From assembly GCA_018466975.1 (NCBI GenBank), contig CM031556.1, forward strand, positions 2,418,001-2,482,000: DNA of 64,000 nucleotides. The letters run 5' to 3'. Below are positions 45,684 through 57,817 of this stretch, piece after piece. The notes beneath the pieces were generated by a model, which was not told the origin of the DNA, ran no database searches, and worked only from the letters and a program-made list of their open reading frames with translations. The translations under genes and the position numbers were made by a program. Numbering within the stretch: position 1 is the first letter of the stretch; the number at the start of each line of letters is the position of its first letter. This stretch comes from Sparassis latifolia (taxonomy: Eukaryota > Basidiomycota > Agaricomycetes > Polyporales > Sparassidaceae).

Positions 45684-48600
45684 ATGGGTAAAGCACAGAA
45701 AAAGACAGGCAAGGGCCGGCTTGACAAGTACTACAAACTTGCAAAGTGCGTGTGTGCCTGGTCCAGAAGTCCACGCGTCTGACTGGCCGTTCTAGGGAGC
45801 AAGGTTACCGAGCTCGGTCCGCCTTCAAGCTCATACAACTGAACAAGAAATATTCATTCTTGGAGTCAGCTCGATGCTGCATTGATCTGTGCGCTGCACC
45901 GGGTGGTTGGTTGCAGGTGGCGAGCAAGTACATGCCAGTGAACAGTGTAATAGTCGGTACGTCCTTCTCGCACCTTTTTTGTCTACAGGACTTATAGCTA
46001 TATTCACCGTCACCAGGCGTTGACCTTGTCCCCATCAAACCCATTCCTCGTGTCGTAACTTTTGCTTCGGACATTACCACTCCCCAATGTCGCAATCTCA
46101 TCCGGAACGAGCTGAAGGATTGGAAAGCTGACGTCGTGCTGCACGATGGTGCACCGAATGTCGGTACCGCCTGGGTGCAAGATGCATATAGCCAGTCTGA
46201 GCTGGTACTCATGAGCATGAAGCTTGCTGCGGAATTCCTCGTCAAGGGCGGGACTTTCGTCACGAAGGTTTTCAGAAGTGCGGACTACAACAACCTTATC
46301 TGGGTGTTCAAGCAGTTGTTCGGCCGGGTTGAGGCGACGAAGCCGCCATCATCTCGGTGCGAATCTATCTGAATACCCGTGTATACTTGAAATCATGAGC
46401 TAATTTCTAGCCAGAATTGTGTCTGCGGAAATCTTTGTCGTCTGCCGAGACTTCCTTGCGCCCAAACAGATTGACCCCAAGTTCTTCGATCCCAAACACG
46501 TCTTTAAGGACCTCTCTACCTCGCTTCCGGCTGATGACGACAAGGGGACCTCGTCCAAGAATTACCAAGCCAATGTCTTCCAACCAGAGAAGAAACGGCG
46601 TAATCGCGACGGCTATAACGATGGCGACTATATCCTGTTCAAAAAGTCCGGTGCAGCAGAGTTCGTACGATCTCAAGAACCAATCGCGTTCCTCGGCAGC
46701 GTGAACAAGATTACATTTGAGACGAACGAGGAGAAGGAGTAAGATCTTGGTTGAATCTTCGTCAGTGCTGAGATCCTGAACCGTATTGTATAGGTGGCTA
46801 ATGTTGGACGTTACCACACCCGATGTCGTTGCGAACTGCGACGATCTGAAAGTGTTGGGCAAAGGTGATTTCAAGACTTTGGTCAAGTGGCGGACGGCTC
46901 TTCGGGAAGAGGTGAGTTGGTGCAAGTGTGTCCATGGAACCCCCCTAACAGTTCGAATTCAACCTAGCTCGGTCTGGAGGTCAAGACGAAGCCAACTGAA
47001 GAGGTCACTGAAATTGTTGAGATTGTCGAGGAGGTCGATCAGGAAGAAGAGATACAGAACGAGGCTAGTACCAACCAGCCCTTGTATTTACTCCCTGACT
47101 TTGCTTGCTGACCGCTTGACCATAGCTGGAGCGACTCCATGCCGAAGCGGCAGCTCGTACCAAGAGAGAACGTCGGCGTGCCAACGAGATCAGAACTCGT
47201 ACGATCCAGCGTATGCAACTGCAAATGACGGCGCCTCTCGATATTGGTTTGGAACAGAGTGACGCGGCGCTTCGAGACGGCCAAGAGGACATCTTTGATT
47301 TGAACGACGCTACCAAGCTTCTGAGAAGCAAGGGCGGGATAAAGGGGTTTGTTAACGGGGAGGACGCAGACAGCGAGAGTGACAGCGAAGTACTAGGTGA
47401 AGACGAGGATAACGAGCTGTGGGATTCTGAAGATGAGCGGGATAAAAAGGTGACAGAACTTGAGGCAGAGCTGGATGGGATGTACGATGCGTACAGGGAC
47501 CGACTGCGAGAGCTGGACGCGAAGTACAAGGTGAAGGAGGCCCGGAAAAACAACAAGGAGCGAGAAGAATGGCAGGGTATCCGACAGGATGATGGCGATG
47601 AAGGTGACTCAGACGAGGAGAGTGGGGACGAGGGCGGATATGAGCGAATAGAAACCGCAAGGGCCAGAGCAGGGGAGGATTCCAGTTCTGACGAGAGCGA
47701 CGAAGAGACAGAGGAGGGGTACAACGTGGGCAGACTAAAGCGGAGAAGAGGTGAAGAGTCCGATTTCACAGCGCCGGAGTCGAAAAGGGCACGAACCATA
47801 GTGAAGCTGGACGAGTCCAAGTCGCACCTCAGTCAAGTCGCCAAAGTCTGGTTCAGCCAAACTTGTTTTACTGGCGCGGAGGATGACATGGCAGAGTCCG
47901 AAGATGAGGATGTTATGGATGAGGACAAGGAACTTGTTCCGGACGACGAGAGGCGAGATGAGGTGAGTATTCTTTGGCGACTTGTGGAAACCAAACTCAT
48001 GGATTGCAGGTAGATTCCAGTGATGACAACGACTTCGAGGTAGTGCCTCAAGATGATGATGACGATGCCGACATGTGGGACGTAGAAAACGGGAACGAGG
48101 ATGGTATCAGGCAAGCACAAATACAAAGTGAGTCAAATCAACGACCTTGTGAGCCATACGTACTAATCACTTGGTGACACAGAGCAAGGTCTTCTCAGCG
48201 CTGAAGCCGTAACTATCGCGCAGCAACTAGTCAACAGGGAAAAGACTCGAACGCAGTTGATCAACGACGGGTTCAATCGCTACTCTCTGAACGCCAAAGA
48301 CGGTCTTCCGTCATGGTTCCTAGATGACGAGGAAAAACATTACAAGGCAAACATCCCAGTCACGAAGGAAGCCGTTGCAGCTCTTCGTGCGAAGATGCGC
48401 GCACTCGACGCTCGCCCCATCAAAAAGATCGCCGAGGCCAAGGCTCGGAAGAAATTCAAAGCGGCTCAGAGGCTGGAGAAAGCAATGAAGAAGGCAGAGG
48501 GAGTGAACGCTACCGCCGACATGACGGAGAGGGAAAAGGCGAAGCAGATCGAGAAGCTAATGCAGAAGGGTATGTCGACGAAGAAGCAAAAGAAAGAAGT

Positions 48601-48809
48601 CAAGGTAGTCGTCGCGAAGGGTGCCCACAAAGGTCTGAAGGGAAGACCGAAAGGAATTAAGGGTCGTTATGTGATGGTTGATTCCCGAATGAAGAAAGAG
48701 GTGAGAACTTTGTATTTTTCGACGTCAATCTTCACTGACAAAATCACACTTGTAGGTCCGGGCAAAGAAGCGGCAAGAAAAGGCAAGCAAAAAACGGAAG
48801 CACGCTTGA
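45684..48809 (+). CDS. SPB1: Spb1, pre-60S rRNA 2'-O-methyltransferase
   Basis: Nucleolar AdoMet-dependent methyltransferase that modifies 25S rRNA during 60S assembly. ATG 45684 gives [20 protein letters not shown], then an intron and [19 protein letters not shown]. The FtsJ domain holds the AdoMet motif [17 protein letters not shown] and a K-D-K-E tetrad: K in RSAFKL, D in [15 protein letters not shown] in [10 protein letters not shown] and E in [11 protein letters not shown]. The middle DUF3381 region spans [10 protein letters not shown] to [21 protein letters not shown] highly acidic linker ([13 protein letters not shown]) follows. The Spb1 C-terminal domain includes [60 protein letters not shown] and [20 protein letters not shown]. 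It ends KKRKHA, TGA 48807-48809. Confidence 0.95.
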
Positions 48810-48904
48810 TCTGCGTTTTCGTTCATCCACTCTTTGCTACTGTAGTGTTCTCGCCGCGAAATCATGCCGTCCGATTTATGCATATGTTTATTATGTTACT
48901 TTTC

Positions 48905-51797
48905 CTAGATTGATTCGGCATTATCTGTGGGCTCTACTGTAATATTGCCCACTGGTTTATACGTTTTGATGGTGAGCTTATCGCAGTCGCTTAGGAAATG
49001 TTTCCAAGAATCGTCAGAAAGATAGTCGTCACAAGTCACCTAGCAAAGAAGTTTCAGTGTGGAGTTCAGAACGGGCACCATTTGTGCGTACTTCGCACTG
49101 AGTAGATTTTTGAGTACTCTCTAGATCCAGGATGCTTTCACTGACGGCGCGAACGATGGATTGCCGGTCAAGTGCGTTGCCATCGCTATGTGTTGGGGCC
49201 TTTATGAGTTCTACACTCTGCCTCACGGTGGCGCTGGCGTGCAGCATGTAGGTATCGCCGCGGTAATGAAACAGCAAGGGAGGATCCGGTTGCGTGACAT
49301 CGGAGTCTAGCTGCATCATACTAACGGGCAAGTTTGAGCGCGGTCTATCCAGCCACATCAGAGTGGTACGCACAAAGTTCGTAGATCTTCCATGTAGCCT
49401 TGCAAAGGAGCCGGTTCTTCTCCTGGCGTCAGTTCATTTGATTCGAAAGCTGTGACGCGCAGATCCATGGGACTAAAACATCATCAATAAAGGCAAATTT
49501 AAATCGAAGTTACAATATACCGATCAGGCATCATAAGGTCAACCACGACCTCAGAACCCATCGCGCAACGAGACGTGGACTCAGCATTCAGCAGAGGTAC
49601 ATCCGCGTCAATATCATCCAGTGGAGAATGTTGCCGTCTAGAGAGACTGTCGCCCACGTTGGGATCCAAAGTATTAAGCCGAGGCTGGGCCAAAACAACC
49701 TCGAAGGACAGCACTTTGCTCGAATGTGCAATGGCTTCACCAGCAGGATCAGGGGGAATATCCGGCTACTGCTTCCTTCCTGGACTGGCTGTGGAAGGGC
49801 ACGATATGTCAAACGATGGAGAACCTTCTGTTGCGCGGGCGACGAATCCACAAGCGCCGCGGGCAGACTACAAACAAGGTGGGTCAGAACCTCAATATGC
49901 CAGCGTATTACACCCTACCTTGACACAAAGGAGGACTTCGCACCACTGCCAGTCATCCATTGGAGGATTTTCGTGAAAGTATGATGACCTTTTAGAGGTG
50001 GGACGATGTTCGGCCGCTGTCCCGGAGACAACGCGGTGAAGAGCATATGGCCTGTCCTGAAATCCCGTATGAGTCGTAAGTCGAGGCCTAGTCGAAGTGG
50101 CACTTACGATGCCTTGATACTTCGACTGGTACTGTGAGGACTATCTGAGAGCGTGTTGAGCAATAGTGTTTTCAAGTCAACCACGTCTCTGCAACAATCA
50201 GCACAATTGGTGACAATAGACAAGACGACTCACCCCGAGGGAGCCAGTATACGACCTCTTCCTCCAGCCAGGCCGCCGCTGCTTTCGATATCTTCTCCAG
50301 AGCTAGGTCCCAGCCATTCGCCTATTCGTCTGACTCTGAAGGTTCCGCCTGTGTTCATCGTCCAAGGTAGTGACCGGGGAGATAGAAAAGGGTAGAGGAA
50401 ATAAGAATGTGGAAACTCCAGTGTAGCGACGGGTGTTGATGCTGATACTTCAGAAGGTAGATAGGATAGTACAGGTGGTTGCAAGAGACTATTCGACTGT
50501 ATCATAACTCAGCCTCAATATGCGGACATGCATGCCTGGCGAGAGACGTACCTCGTGCCCTGCGCGACTCGCCAGCCGCTTCGCTACGTCTAAATTCCTA
50601 CGGTTCCTGGCATATATCCTCACCTTGAAGATGGGTTACAAAGGTGGCAAAGATTTGATGACAGGGTAGCTGACCTTTCCCTTGTGGTCGACGTTCTCGA
50701 GATAGGCTCCCGCCAATCGTGATATACGCTGCACCAGGTCCTGTCGCACAGGCGTCTTGGTCGGTAACTCCATAGTCTCACTGGTGATATCCTGCAGAGG
50801 GATCTCGTCAACTTGCTATACATTTTACAAGTGTGGAAACGTACCTGCTCGATGAAGGCGATACGTTGGGAAAGCCTATCTAAAGAGCCTCGTAGACCTT
50901 CGACTCGCAGAGCCAATGGATTTGTCGTCAAGGATATATGGACATTAAATTCCATAGACATTTCCAGTAGATCCGCACCGTCTACGATTCGTGAGGTGAA
51001 CGACATTAGTGATTTGCCCTGTCACATCTCGAAAATTCATTCTTACGAACCTCGGCCGAGGATAAGGAACATCTGACTGGGGGTAACCGGGAACGCTAGA
51101 ATATGGCAGAGGGTGAGTCATGGAGCCACACCAGAGGTTACCACTAACATCGTACAGACACCTCTGTTCGATCTCTCTTAGCACGCTCGATTTCCTTCAG
51201 ACTGGGCCAGCCCCATAACTTTTCTACAATGGCCTCCGCGTATTGCAACTTTCTTTTGTTGTAACGGGAGGAAGTAGAGCCCACATTACTCGTTTCCAAG
51301 AAGTGACGCAGCTGAGCCTTGCTGAATGACCGACAAAGTGTATCGACAAGTGCATTGTAGTCCAGAGGGTATTGTGGAGAATTTGTGTGAGCATGTTCCG
51401 CAGGACGACACCGCTCAAGATCTGATATGGTCGGCTCGAGGCCAGCAGCGTGTATCGAGGCTAGATACTGTTCCACTCCAGGTGCAGTGCGAGTTTCGCT
51501 GGGAGGTTTCGCTGCTTCTTCGCTGACATCGGCAGAGCTTGACTTCTTTGAGCTCTTCTTGCGCTTTCCTGAGCCTACGAGAGAAGCTTTGCTCTCTTGA
51601 ATGCTGGAGGGAGTACTCGTGAGATCTACCTCCGGAGCGTTATGCGCGACGGGAAGAGCTTGCTGAGGTTCTACCTCTTGGTCGCGAAGGGCCTGACGCG
51701 ATGCAAGCGCAGCGTAGCATCGACGAGGAGGAACAGTGATAAAAGCTGAACAGAGCGAATGGGAGAATCTAGTTTGTCGGAGGATATGTCTTGACAT
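48905..51797 (-). CDS. SLS1: Sls1-like mitochondrial inner-membrane regulator
   Basis: Predicted inner-membrane protein that links mitochondrial transcripts to translation. ATG 51797 gives [19 protein letters not shown] with basic residues, a plausible presequence, then [15 protein letters not shown]. Exon 1 includes [40 protein letters not shown] and [20 protein letters not shown]. An internal exon carries a KH-like segment, [20 protein letters not shown] and [17 protein letters not shown], continuing after an intron to [20 protein letters not shown]. Middle and C-terminal exons are many and short; the last reads [20 protein letters not shown]. Stop TAG 48907-48905, only 95 bp from the SPB1 stop. 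Family call rests mainly on the N-terminal and KH parts; exon borders 49000-50600 are not resolved. Confidence 0.7.
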
Positions 51798-52027
51798 AAC
51801 AAGGCTCGTTCCAACTTGCTTCGCGCACCGCGAGCGCGCAAACCCATTTTTGCGACACGTGATCCATGCTGATCGGGCGTTTGCGACGTCCGCAACTTTA
51901 TTCAGGTCGTGAGCAACCCATGCATGTGTACTACTACTGACGCAGCACACAGAAAGTAAGGCCGAAAGATCACAATACTCATCAATTCTACTATATGTGA
52001 CAGCGGTGATTCATAGCAATACCGAAT

Positions 52028-54473
52028 TTATACATTCTTCTCGAGCGTACCTTCATCACTAGCACTATCCTCTCGCGTGAGTTTCATAACATCATCCTCT
52101 CCGATTTCACCCTCCCATCCTTGCTCTTTAAGGTACGCCAGCCATTTCGCATCTTCATCCGCAAGGTCAACGCCCGTCTTGTCCGGCACAAAGAAGTACG
52201 TGACGAGAATACCGGCTACTCCGCATATGGCAGCGATAATGAATGTCCACCTAAAACATTAGGTTACCTCCAATTCAATACGGTGAAACATGAGGCGTAC
52301 TTCTTGCCCAGGTTTGTTTGGATCGGCGTGAATGCTTGAGTACCAACCGCGGCACCGGTCTTCCCAATGGCGGCAGAAAGGCCGTAACAGGTACCCCTTT
52401 CAAAACAGTGGTGTCAGTCAACCTCCCTACTACGGAGATCCGCCCTACCTAATTGCAGTAGGATACGATCTACATAGTGTGTGAGTACAGTATTGACGAT
52501 AAAGAATATTCACGCATACTCTGCGCTCACGAGGCCTAGCATATCACCCGGCCCCTACATGTAGTCAATATCCTACATCGAGAAGCGAGCTCATAAGAAT
52601 AAGAATCTTACCATATTACCGAACGACTGCATGAGACCATAGCTTAGAGTCATTGTCAGTCAGCGGGTTAAGCAAGTAGTGAAAGGTACCCACAAGACGA
52701 CGAAAAGCGGTATGATCCTGGTGATTTTGTCGTACGCACATCCAATGATCAATCCTGAATAGCATGCATAAACAGCATTATATTCAGTACAGTGAATAAT
52801 ATACCAAAGATCAAGTAGCCGCTGAAGCCCAGGATCATCTAAAGGTTTGTCCCAATCGATCAGTCATAGGACGAAATAAGACTGTATAGAGAAGCCTACG
52901 GTGTTACGTCTACCAAAAGGGTTGCAGAGCATAGCGCCGACAAAGACACCTAAACAACCCATTGGTTTACAACACGCGGTGAAAAAAGTGGACACGAACC
53001 TGGAAGGGCGATAGCACCGAGCAGCAACTGCCATTCACCAGTGGACAAAACACTACCATTCTTGATGACAGAAGAAATGATGGTCCCGGAGAAGACACCA
53101 TTTGGGAATGTGACCTTCGGGGAAATCATCCTCAACATTGATCTCCTGCAAAATATATGGACTTACGAAGTCATACAGGAACCTTTTCGAATAATGAGAA
53201 AACGGCACTTGGCTGAGGGTAGAACAAGACGTACCAAGCTCCGCATGTGCCAATCAGCGATTTCCAATATCTCTTGATGGCAAGCCAATACGGCACCCGT
53301 CCTAAACGTATCTTCGTCATGCACCCTACTATGAGACTGGAATTTAACTAAGTCTTACGTTTCATCGCACCATCCCGATATCTTAACACGAGACTCGTTA
53401 GCTCAGCTCACATGCAAGGAAGTCCTCTGCTCACAACTTCGGGCTCAGCATGCGCATCCGGAAGTAGAAAACCGTAAGAGGAAGGATGATGCCTATCCCG
53501 AAGCTCACACGCCAGACGGTGTTGAGATGGTTCTCTCCAGCAGCTGCAAGAACGATCAAGAAAACGGACACTGCCAAGGGACCGCCAAACTAGCACGCTA
53601 TAAGAAAGTGGTAAGACGCATCATACCAGCCGGACGTACGCTGAGCACAAAATTCGTGACCATGATGAATACTGCAATGTAAAACATTAGAAAACTATAT
53701 TACACCGAATTCACGTTCATTAAAGTACCTGGGCCTCGATTCGTGATCATTTTCTCATTGGCAGCTTCACTAGCGCTTGTCGACGATGCCGGGTATTCGC
53801 CTCCAGTGCCCTGACGGAAAAGCACATTATTTGATGTACAACAAGGCCAAAAAGTGCTTACAACGCCAGTGATCCCCCTCGCGATGGTCAAAAACCAGAA
53901 CAACCCTTCGGGGCTGCCATGTGCTCCATGTGCTGCAGTAGAAAGGATGGCCCCAATCACAATCATAACGGTGGTGACCACTAGGCCTGCTTTGCGCCCA
54001 ACTCTGTCGCACAGCAGTCCTACAAAAACCTGGCCAAGGATTTCACCTGGTTGGGTGCGTGATCGTTTTGATCCTTCAAATCAACTTCAACTAACGGTGG
54101 TGCATACCAACGAGAAGCGCGTTGGATACGCGGGTAGAGACCGTAGACGTGTATTCTTTCGGATAGATTTGCTTGAAGGCAACCTATCAGGCTCAGTGAG
54201 AGTGGAGTGGGCTATCAGACAATAAAACCTTACGTTGGCCATGGTCATGAGGTTGTTTTGATCTGAGGCGATATAAAACACAGAAATGGCTGTTTTGATC
54301 AACAGAGGCATATAAAACCAGAAATGCAGCAGCGGCAATACGTTCAACAGTAGCCTCCTTCCTACATCCATCTGAGTCTCGCGTAGCCCGAGGAACACTG
54401 CAGCAGCGGCAATGACCATCCGTAGGTTGAGCCTGAGGGCCTCCTCGGAGATCTTCTCGGCAGAGATAGACAT
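52028..54473 (-). CDS. MFS transporter, phosphate / glycerophosphodiester (Pho84/Git1-like) type
   Basis: Proton-coupled plasma-membrane permease of the phosphate:H+ symporter branch. Recognisable pieces: SDGYQNNLMTMANV, QIYPKEYTSTVSTRVSNALL, a GLLCDRVGRKAGL-type motif, VTTVMIVIGAILSTAAHGAH, TGGEYPASSTSASEAANEKM, WFLYDFVTFPNGVFSGTIIS-type sequence, WQLLLGAIALPG, YGLSAAIGKTGAAVGTQAFT and WTFIIAAICGVAGILVTYFF, ending in an acidic cytosolic tail to TAA 52030-52028. I placed the start at MSISAEKISEEALRLNLRMV (ATG 54473), which fits the family. Between that segment and SDGYQNN, however, the reading frame differs by one base with no acceptable intron (around 54370-54420), so either an indel or an unusual splice exists. 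Substrate is inferred only. Confidence 0.72.
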
Positions 54474-55845
54474 GACGGTCAGACAAAGGTGCAGATGGTG
54501 AGGTAAAGCCAAGAGGCCCTATAAGAGAGAGATACCATGTAGCGCATCATCTCGGATCCGGACATGAAGACTTCGAATCCAGGGTTCATCAAACTGTCGT
54601 CGGGCACGTGCACGACGCGTTGGTGGCGGGCCTGCTCGGCCAACCGGTGCGCGTCGCGGACGCCTCGATGACCGCACAGACCACATCCAGCCTTTTCTTC
54701 CACCCACCCGAGCGGGACACCGTTCTTGAACAGGTACAGAAAACTTACCGCGCCATCTATTCGTCAGATCCCAGAAGGAAAGCCTCAAAATGAATCAGTT
54801 CCAGCTAAGTCGGAAACGATAGACGCATTTCGATGAGACTCGCTACATCATTTTCAGTTCGGAGTGCATCAAATACACCACTCTGGATGGAAATTGTCCT
54901 TGCTGATTGGCCAGCCATGGCTTACCCCATTGAATTTCACGCACTCCCACACGAATTTGCTGTTCCGGGATAATCCGTAAGCAGGGTACCTGAAATAAGT
55001 TTCGTCGAAATGCGTCTGTTGTTTTCGACTTAGCTGTCGACGAGGGGATGTACTCAGTACCCGAACGATCGAATCGATCGACGCGCAGAGGCGGGATATC
55101 AGTTTACATGAACCGCAGAATTGTGGTGGTTTGTATGCCGAAAACATCGGGCGCATCTGAAGATAACAGCAAGGAGATCGCATTAGAGTAGATTTCGTAC
55201 CTACACTGCTGCAAATCAGTAATCGCTGGATCTCAGTGGATATCGAATAGTGACACAGTGGACTACACACCACATGTTCGTTCTAGAAGGACACAATCGT
55301 ACAAGCCTCACGACAATTCGGGGTTGTAGAGGTACCGTGGACTAGTCCACCAGATTGGGGTAATGAGAACGGCGGCGTAGTGGCTGCCCCTGTAGTACAG
55401 ACCGACTGACATTGCGAAACACTGTACGATCATTACGAGCGCCGGGGTGGGGGGTAAAACTCAGAGGTTGAACTCACCTGCCCCATGATGCATGAATTTG
55501 GATGTACTTCGTTCAATCAAGCATGGCAAATCCATCCTTTCTGCCAGCAATAAAACAACTGACTCAAAGCGAAATGTAAGGATGCCTTTTATGGGAGGGG
55601 ATGATCATGAGATAACGTGGCGAGCACGTGGTGCCTGCGGAGGTCGAAATCGGCGATTATCGGAAATCGGTTTAGATGAAGGTTTATCTTATCAGCCCAC
55701 CATTGCACCCACGCCGTCGCCATCTCAGCTCTCTCCTTCTCAGACTCCCCGTTCTCTACACACGCTAAGCATCACCTCTGTAGCCCCAGTCCACGAGAGG
55801 TACAACATTTGGGACACTTCTGTCCTTGTAGCTCCATCGACGAAC
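54474..55845. other. Unresolved intergenic region between transporter and HapX
   Basis: 1372 bp. Minus-strand open frames of 74-134 codons lie here (54479-54703, 54519-54788, 54869-55273) but none shows a family motif. A possible spliced gene remnant cannot be excluded. The segment holds a 38-bp imperfect inverted repeat (separate entry). The plus-strand part just upstream of 55846 is pyrimidine-rich, fitting the HapX promoter and leader. Confidence 0.35.
54803..55035. repeat. Imperfect inverted repeat, 38-bp arms
   Basis: The left arm 54803-54840 and the reverse complement of the right arm 54998-55035 both begin AGCTAAGTCG and share AGACGCATTTCGA. I count 33 of 38 matches, with 157 bp between arms. 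No flanking target duplication was recognised. It could form a hairpin or be an old MITE-like or inverted-duplication remnant. Confidence 0.65.
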
Positions 55846-57664
55846 ATGAGCGAAGTCTCGCCGACCGCCGCAGTCTCGTCTTCGTCCACCCTCTGGGCTA
55901 CAGGTGCGTTCTGCATGCATATATTCCTCTGGAGCATACTCACCGTCATGCAGCATCAAAGGAGTGGGTGATACCCGCAAAACCCAAACCTGGTAGAAAG
56001 CCAAAGAAGGAGTCTATCGCGCCTGTAGAGGAACCCGCACAGGTTGGTCAATCTAGCACTCCGCATTTTAACTCGATTCTGACCGGCAGCAGCTGGACAG
56101 CAAGGGAAGACGCGTACAGAATAGGCAAGCGACTTAGAGTGACGTCTCCCTTTCATCATGCAGTACTGACCAACTTACCAGGGCCGCACAGCGCGCGTTT
56201 CGTGAGCGCAAGCAATCTCAACTTGCTGAGCTTCAAGCTCGCGTGCAGCAGTATGAGCAAGGGGAAGTTGAACGTAATGTTCAACTACAGAATATCGCAA
56301 AGCGGTTAAAAGAAGAGAACGAGAGTCTCAAAACAGAGAATGCGTTGTTGAAGGAGAAGGTGGAACAATTGTCGCAAACCCTCACGCTGCAAGACGGAGT
56401 GAAGAAGAGGTCAAGGGAGCCATCCCTTCAGTCTCTGAATGTACATTTCGTTCCACATACAAAGAAGAAAGCGAAACTTTCTACCGATCCTCAAAGCACA
56501 GTAATCCCTTCAGGATCCAGTACACATTCGTCCTCACCTTCGTCCTTGGGTTCCCCTCCTTCACCCACCGACTCCTCTCACACGGGATTTTCTCCTATAC
56601 CTCCATTTTTGTCCAGTCATGACGTGTCATCCGCGAATGTTCTCAAGAACATCTTCGACATAAGTTCAGATGGAAAAGGCGACCTCTTCGAGAATAACGT
56701 GCATCTGGACTCTTGCGGTTTCTGCAACGAGACTTTACCATGTGTCTGCAGGGATATGCAGTTGGAGCAAGCTGCCGAAACTATGTCGCTAACTGAGCCG
56801 TCAACACAGGATTTGGGCACCGCAGATCTGAATCCTTCAGTCTCCAACTCCACCCGACCATCTATCCTTGACAATCCTCCTGCGTACCAACCTCCCGTAC
56901 CTCTACGTCGCCGAGTCCCTAATCCCTCTTTCCATCCCGTTTTCCCAGTGTATTCTGCATCTTCCGATTCATCCCGCGGCGTATCTTGCTCTGGTGATCC
57001 GTCCAATTGTTTGGCATGCGCTGATGATGTCTTCGGGAAAGCGTTTTGCTCTGCCATCAGCAAGTCTGTTGCGTGCACGTCTCAGTGCGGAGATTGTCCC
57101 AACTTCTCCGATCTTGGGAGGAACAATGCCATCCTGCCTGGTTGCTGCGGTAATCCCGCCTTTTGTGGGAGTACTCTCTGTGGTGGAGGCTCTACTACGA
57201 GTGCGACATTGTCGCCCGAGAGCTCTTCGTCGGTCATGATGTCGAGTTCCTCGAGCTCTGAGACTATGCCATGTAATGATGCGTGGCGTCAGATCAAGTC
57301 ACACCCCAATGTCGCATACACCGACCTCACGCTTCTCGCGGAAGTTGTTGCACGTCGGTCGAAGTGCGACGGTCCGAGCGTAGAGATATGCTCCGCACCG
57401 GGCGCGATCGCACCTGAGCGTGGCCTAACTCCGGTTGTTCCACCTGTGTCGCAGCAAGCCGAGACGCTCAACCAGCCAGTGCTGTTAACGGATCCCCATG
57501 CGCACTATCACCGGTCACAGAGACGGCCAGGGACGTCCCCTCCACCACAGTTGGTACCCCAAGAAGTGCTCATCAGATGTGGACGCCAGCGCGTGCGGGA
57601 GGTCATGGCAGATGGTGTTCGTGATGCTCTCAGGTTGTTGGACGCGAAGTTCTCGCTACCATGA
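55846..57664 (+). CDS. HAPX: HapX-type bZIP iron regulator
   Basis: Iron-responsive transcription factor that works with the CCAAT-binding complex. Domains in order: MSEVSPTAAVSS start (ATG 55846); the Hap4-like CBC-binding motif SKEWVIPAKPKPGRKPKKE directly after intron 1; bZIP basic region GRRVQNRAAQRAFRERKQSQ split by an intron, then the leucine-zipper coiled coil VQLQNIAKRLKEENESLKTE; and Cys-rich regions CGFCNETLPCVC, CSGDPSNCLACADDVFGKAF plus C, and CGDCPNF to GCCGNPAFCGSTLCGG. Such Cys-rich regions sense iron through Fe-S binding in ascomycete HapX. The C-terminus reads VREVMADGVRDALRLLDAKF. TGA 57662-57664. The intron inside the basic region uses a GC donor. No siderophore genes are nearby. 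Confidence 0.92.
56125..56181 (+). other. GC-AG intron in the HapX basic region
   Basis: Splicing AATAG to GGCCGCA gives N-R-A-A-Q-R, the invariant bZIP core. The donor is then AG|GCAAGC and the acceptor CCAG. The intron is 57 nt, a multiple of three. No GT donor nearby restores the motif. Confidence 0.75.
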
Positions 57665-57817
57665 CGTGGACCAGCTATGAATGCGATTCTCGAGCATCGT
57701 ATTACTTATTCTTTTGACATAATACCTATGGTGCACGGACTATACTTCTCGACACGAGGGTAACGTTTCACTTGTCGTTGGCAAAGCCGCTGGTCATGCA
57801 ACCTCCCCCGAACATAA

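Noticed and set aside
45293..45727. 144-codon minus-strand frame across the SPB1 start.
   Set aside because: It overlaps the well-supported SPB1 N-terminus and has no family sequence.
54479..54788. Minus-strand frames just upstream of the transporter as its N-terminal exon.
   Set aside because: They share no recognisable sequence with MFS N-termini and are separated by stops from the family-like start at 54473.
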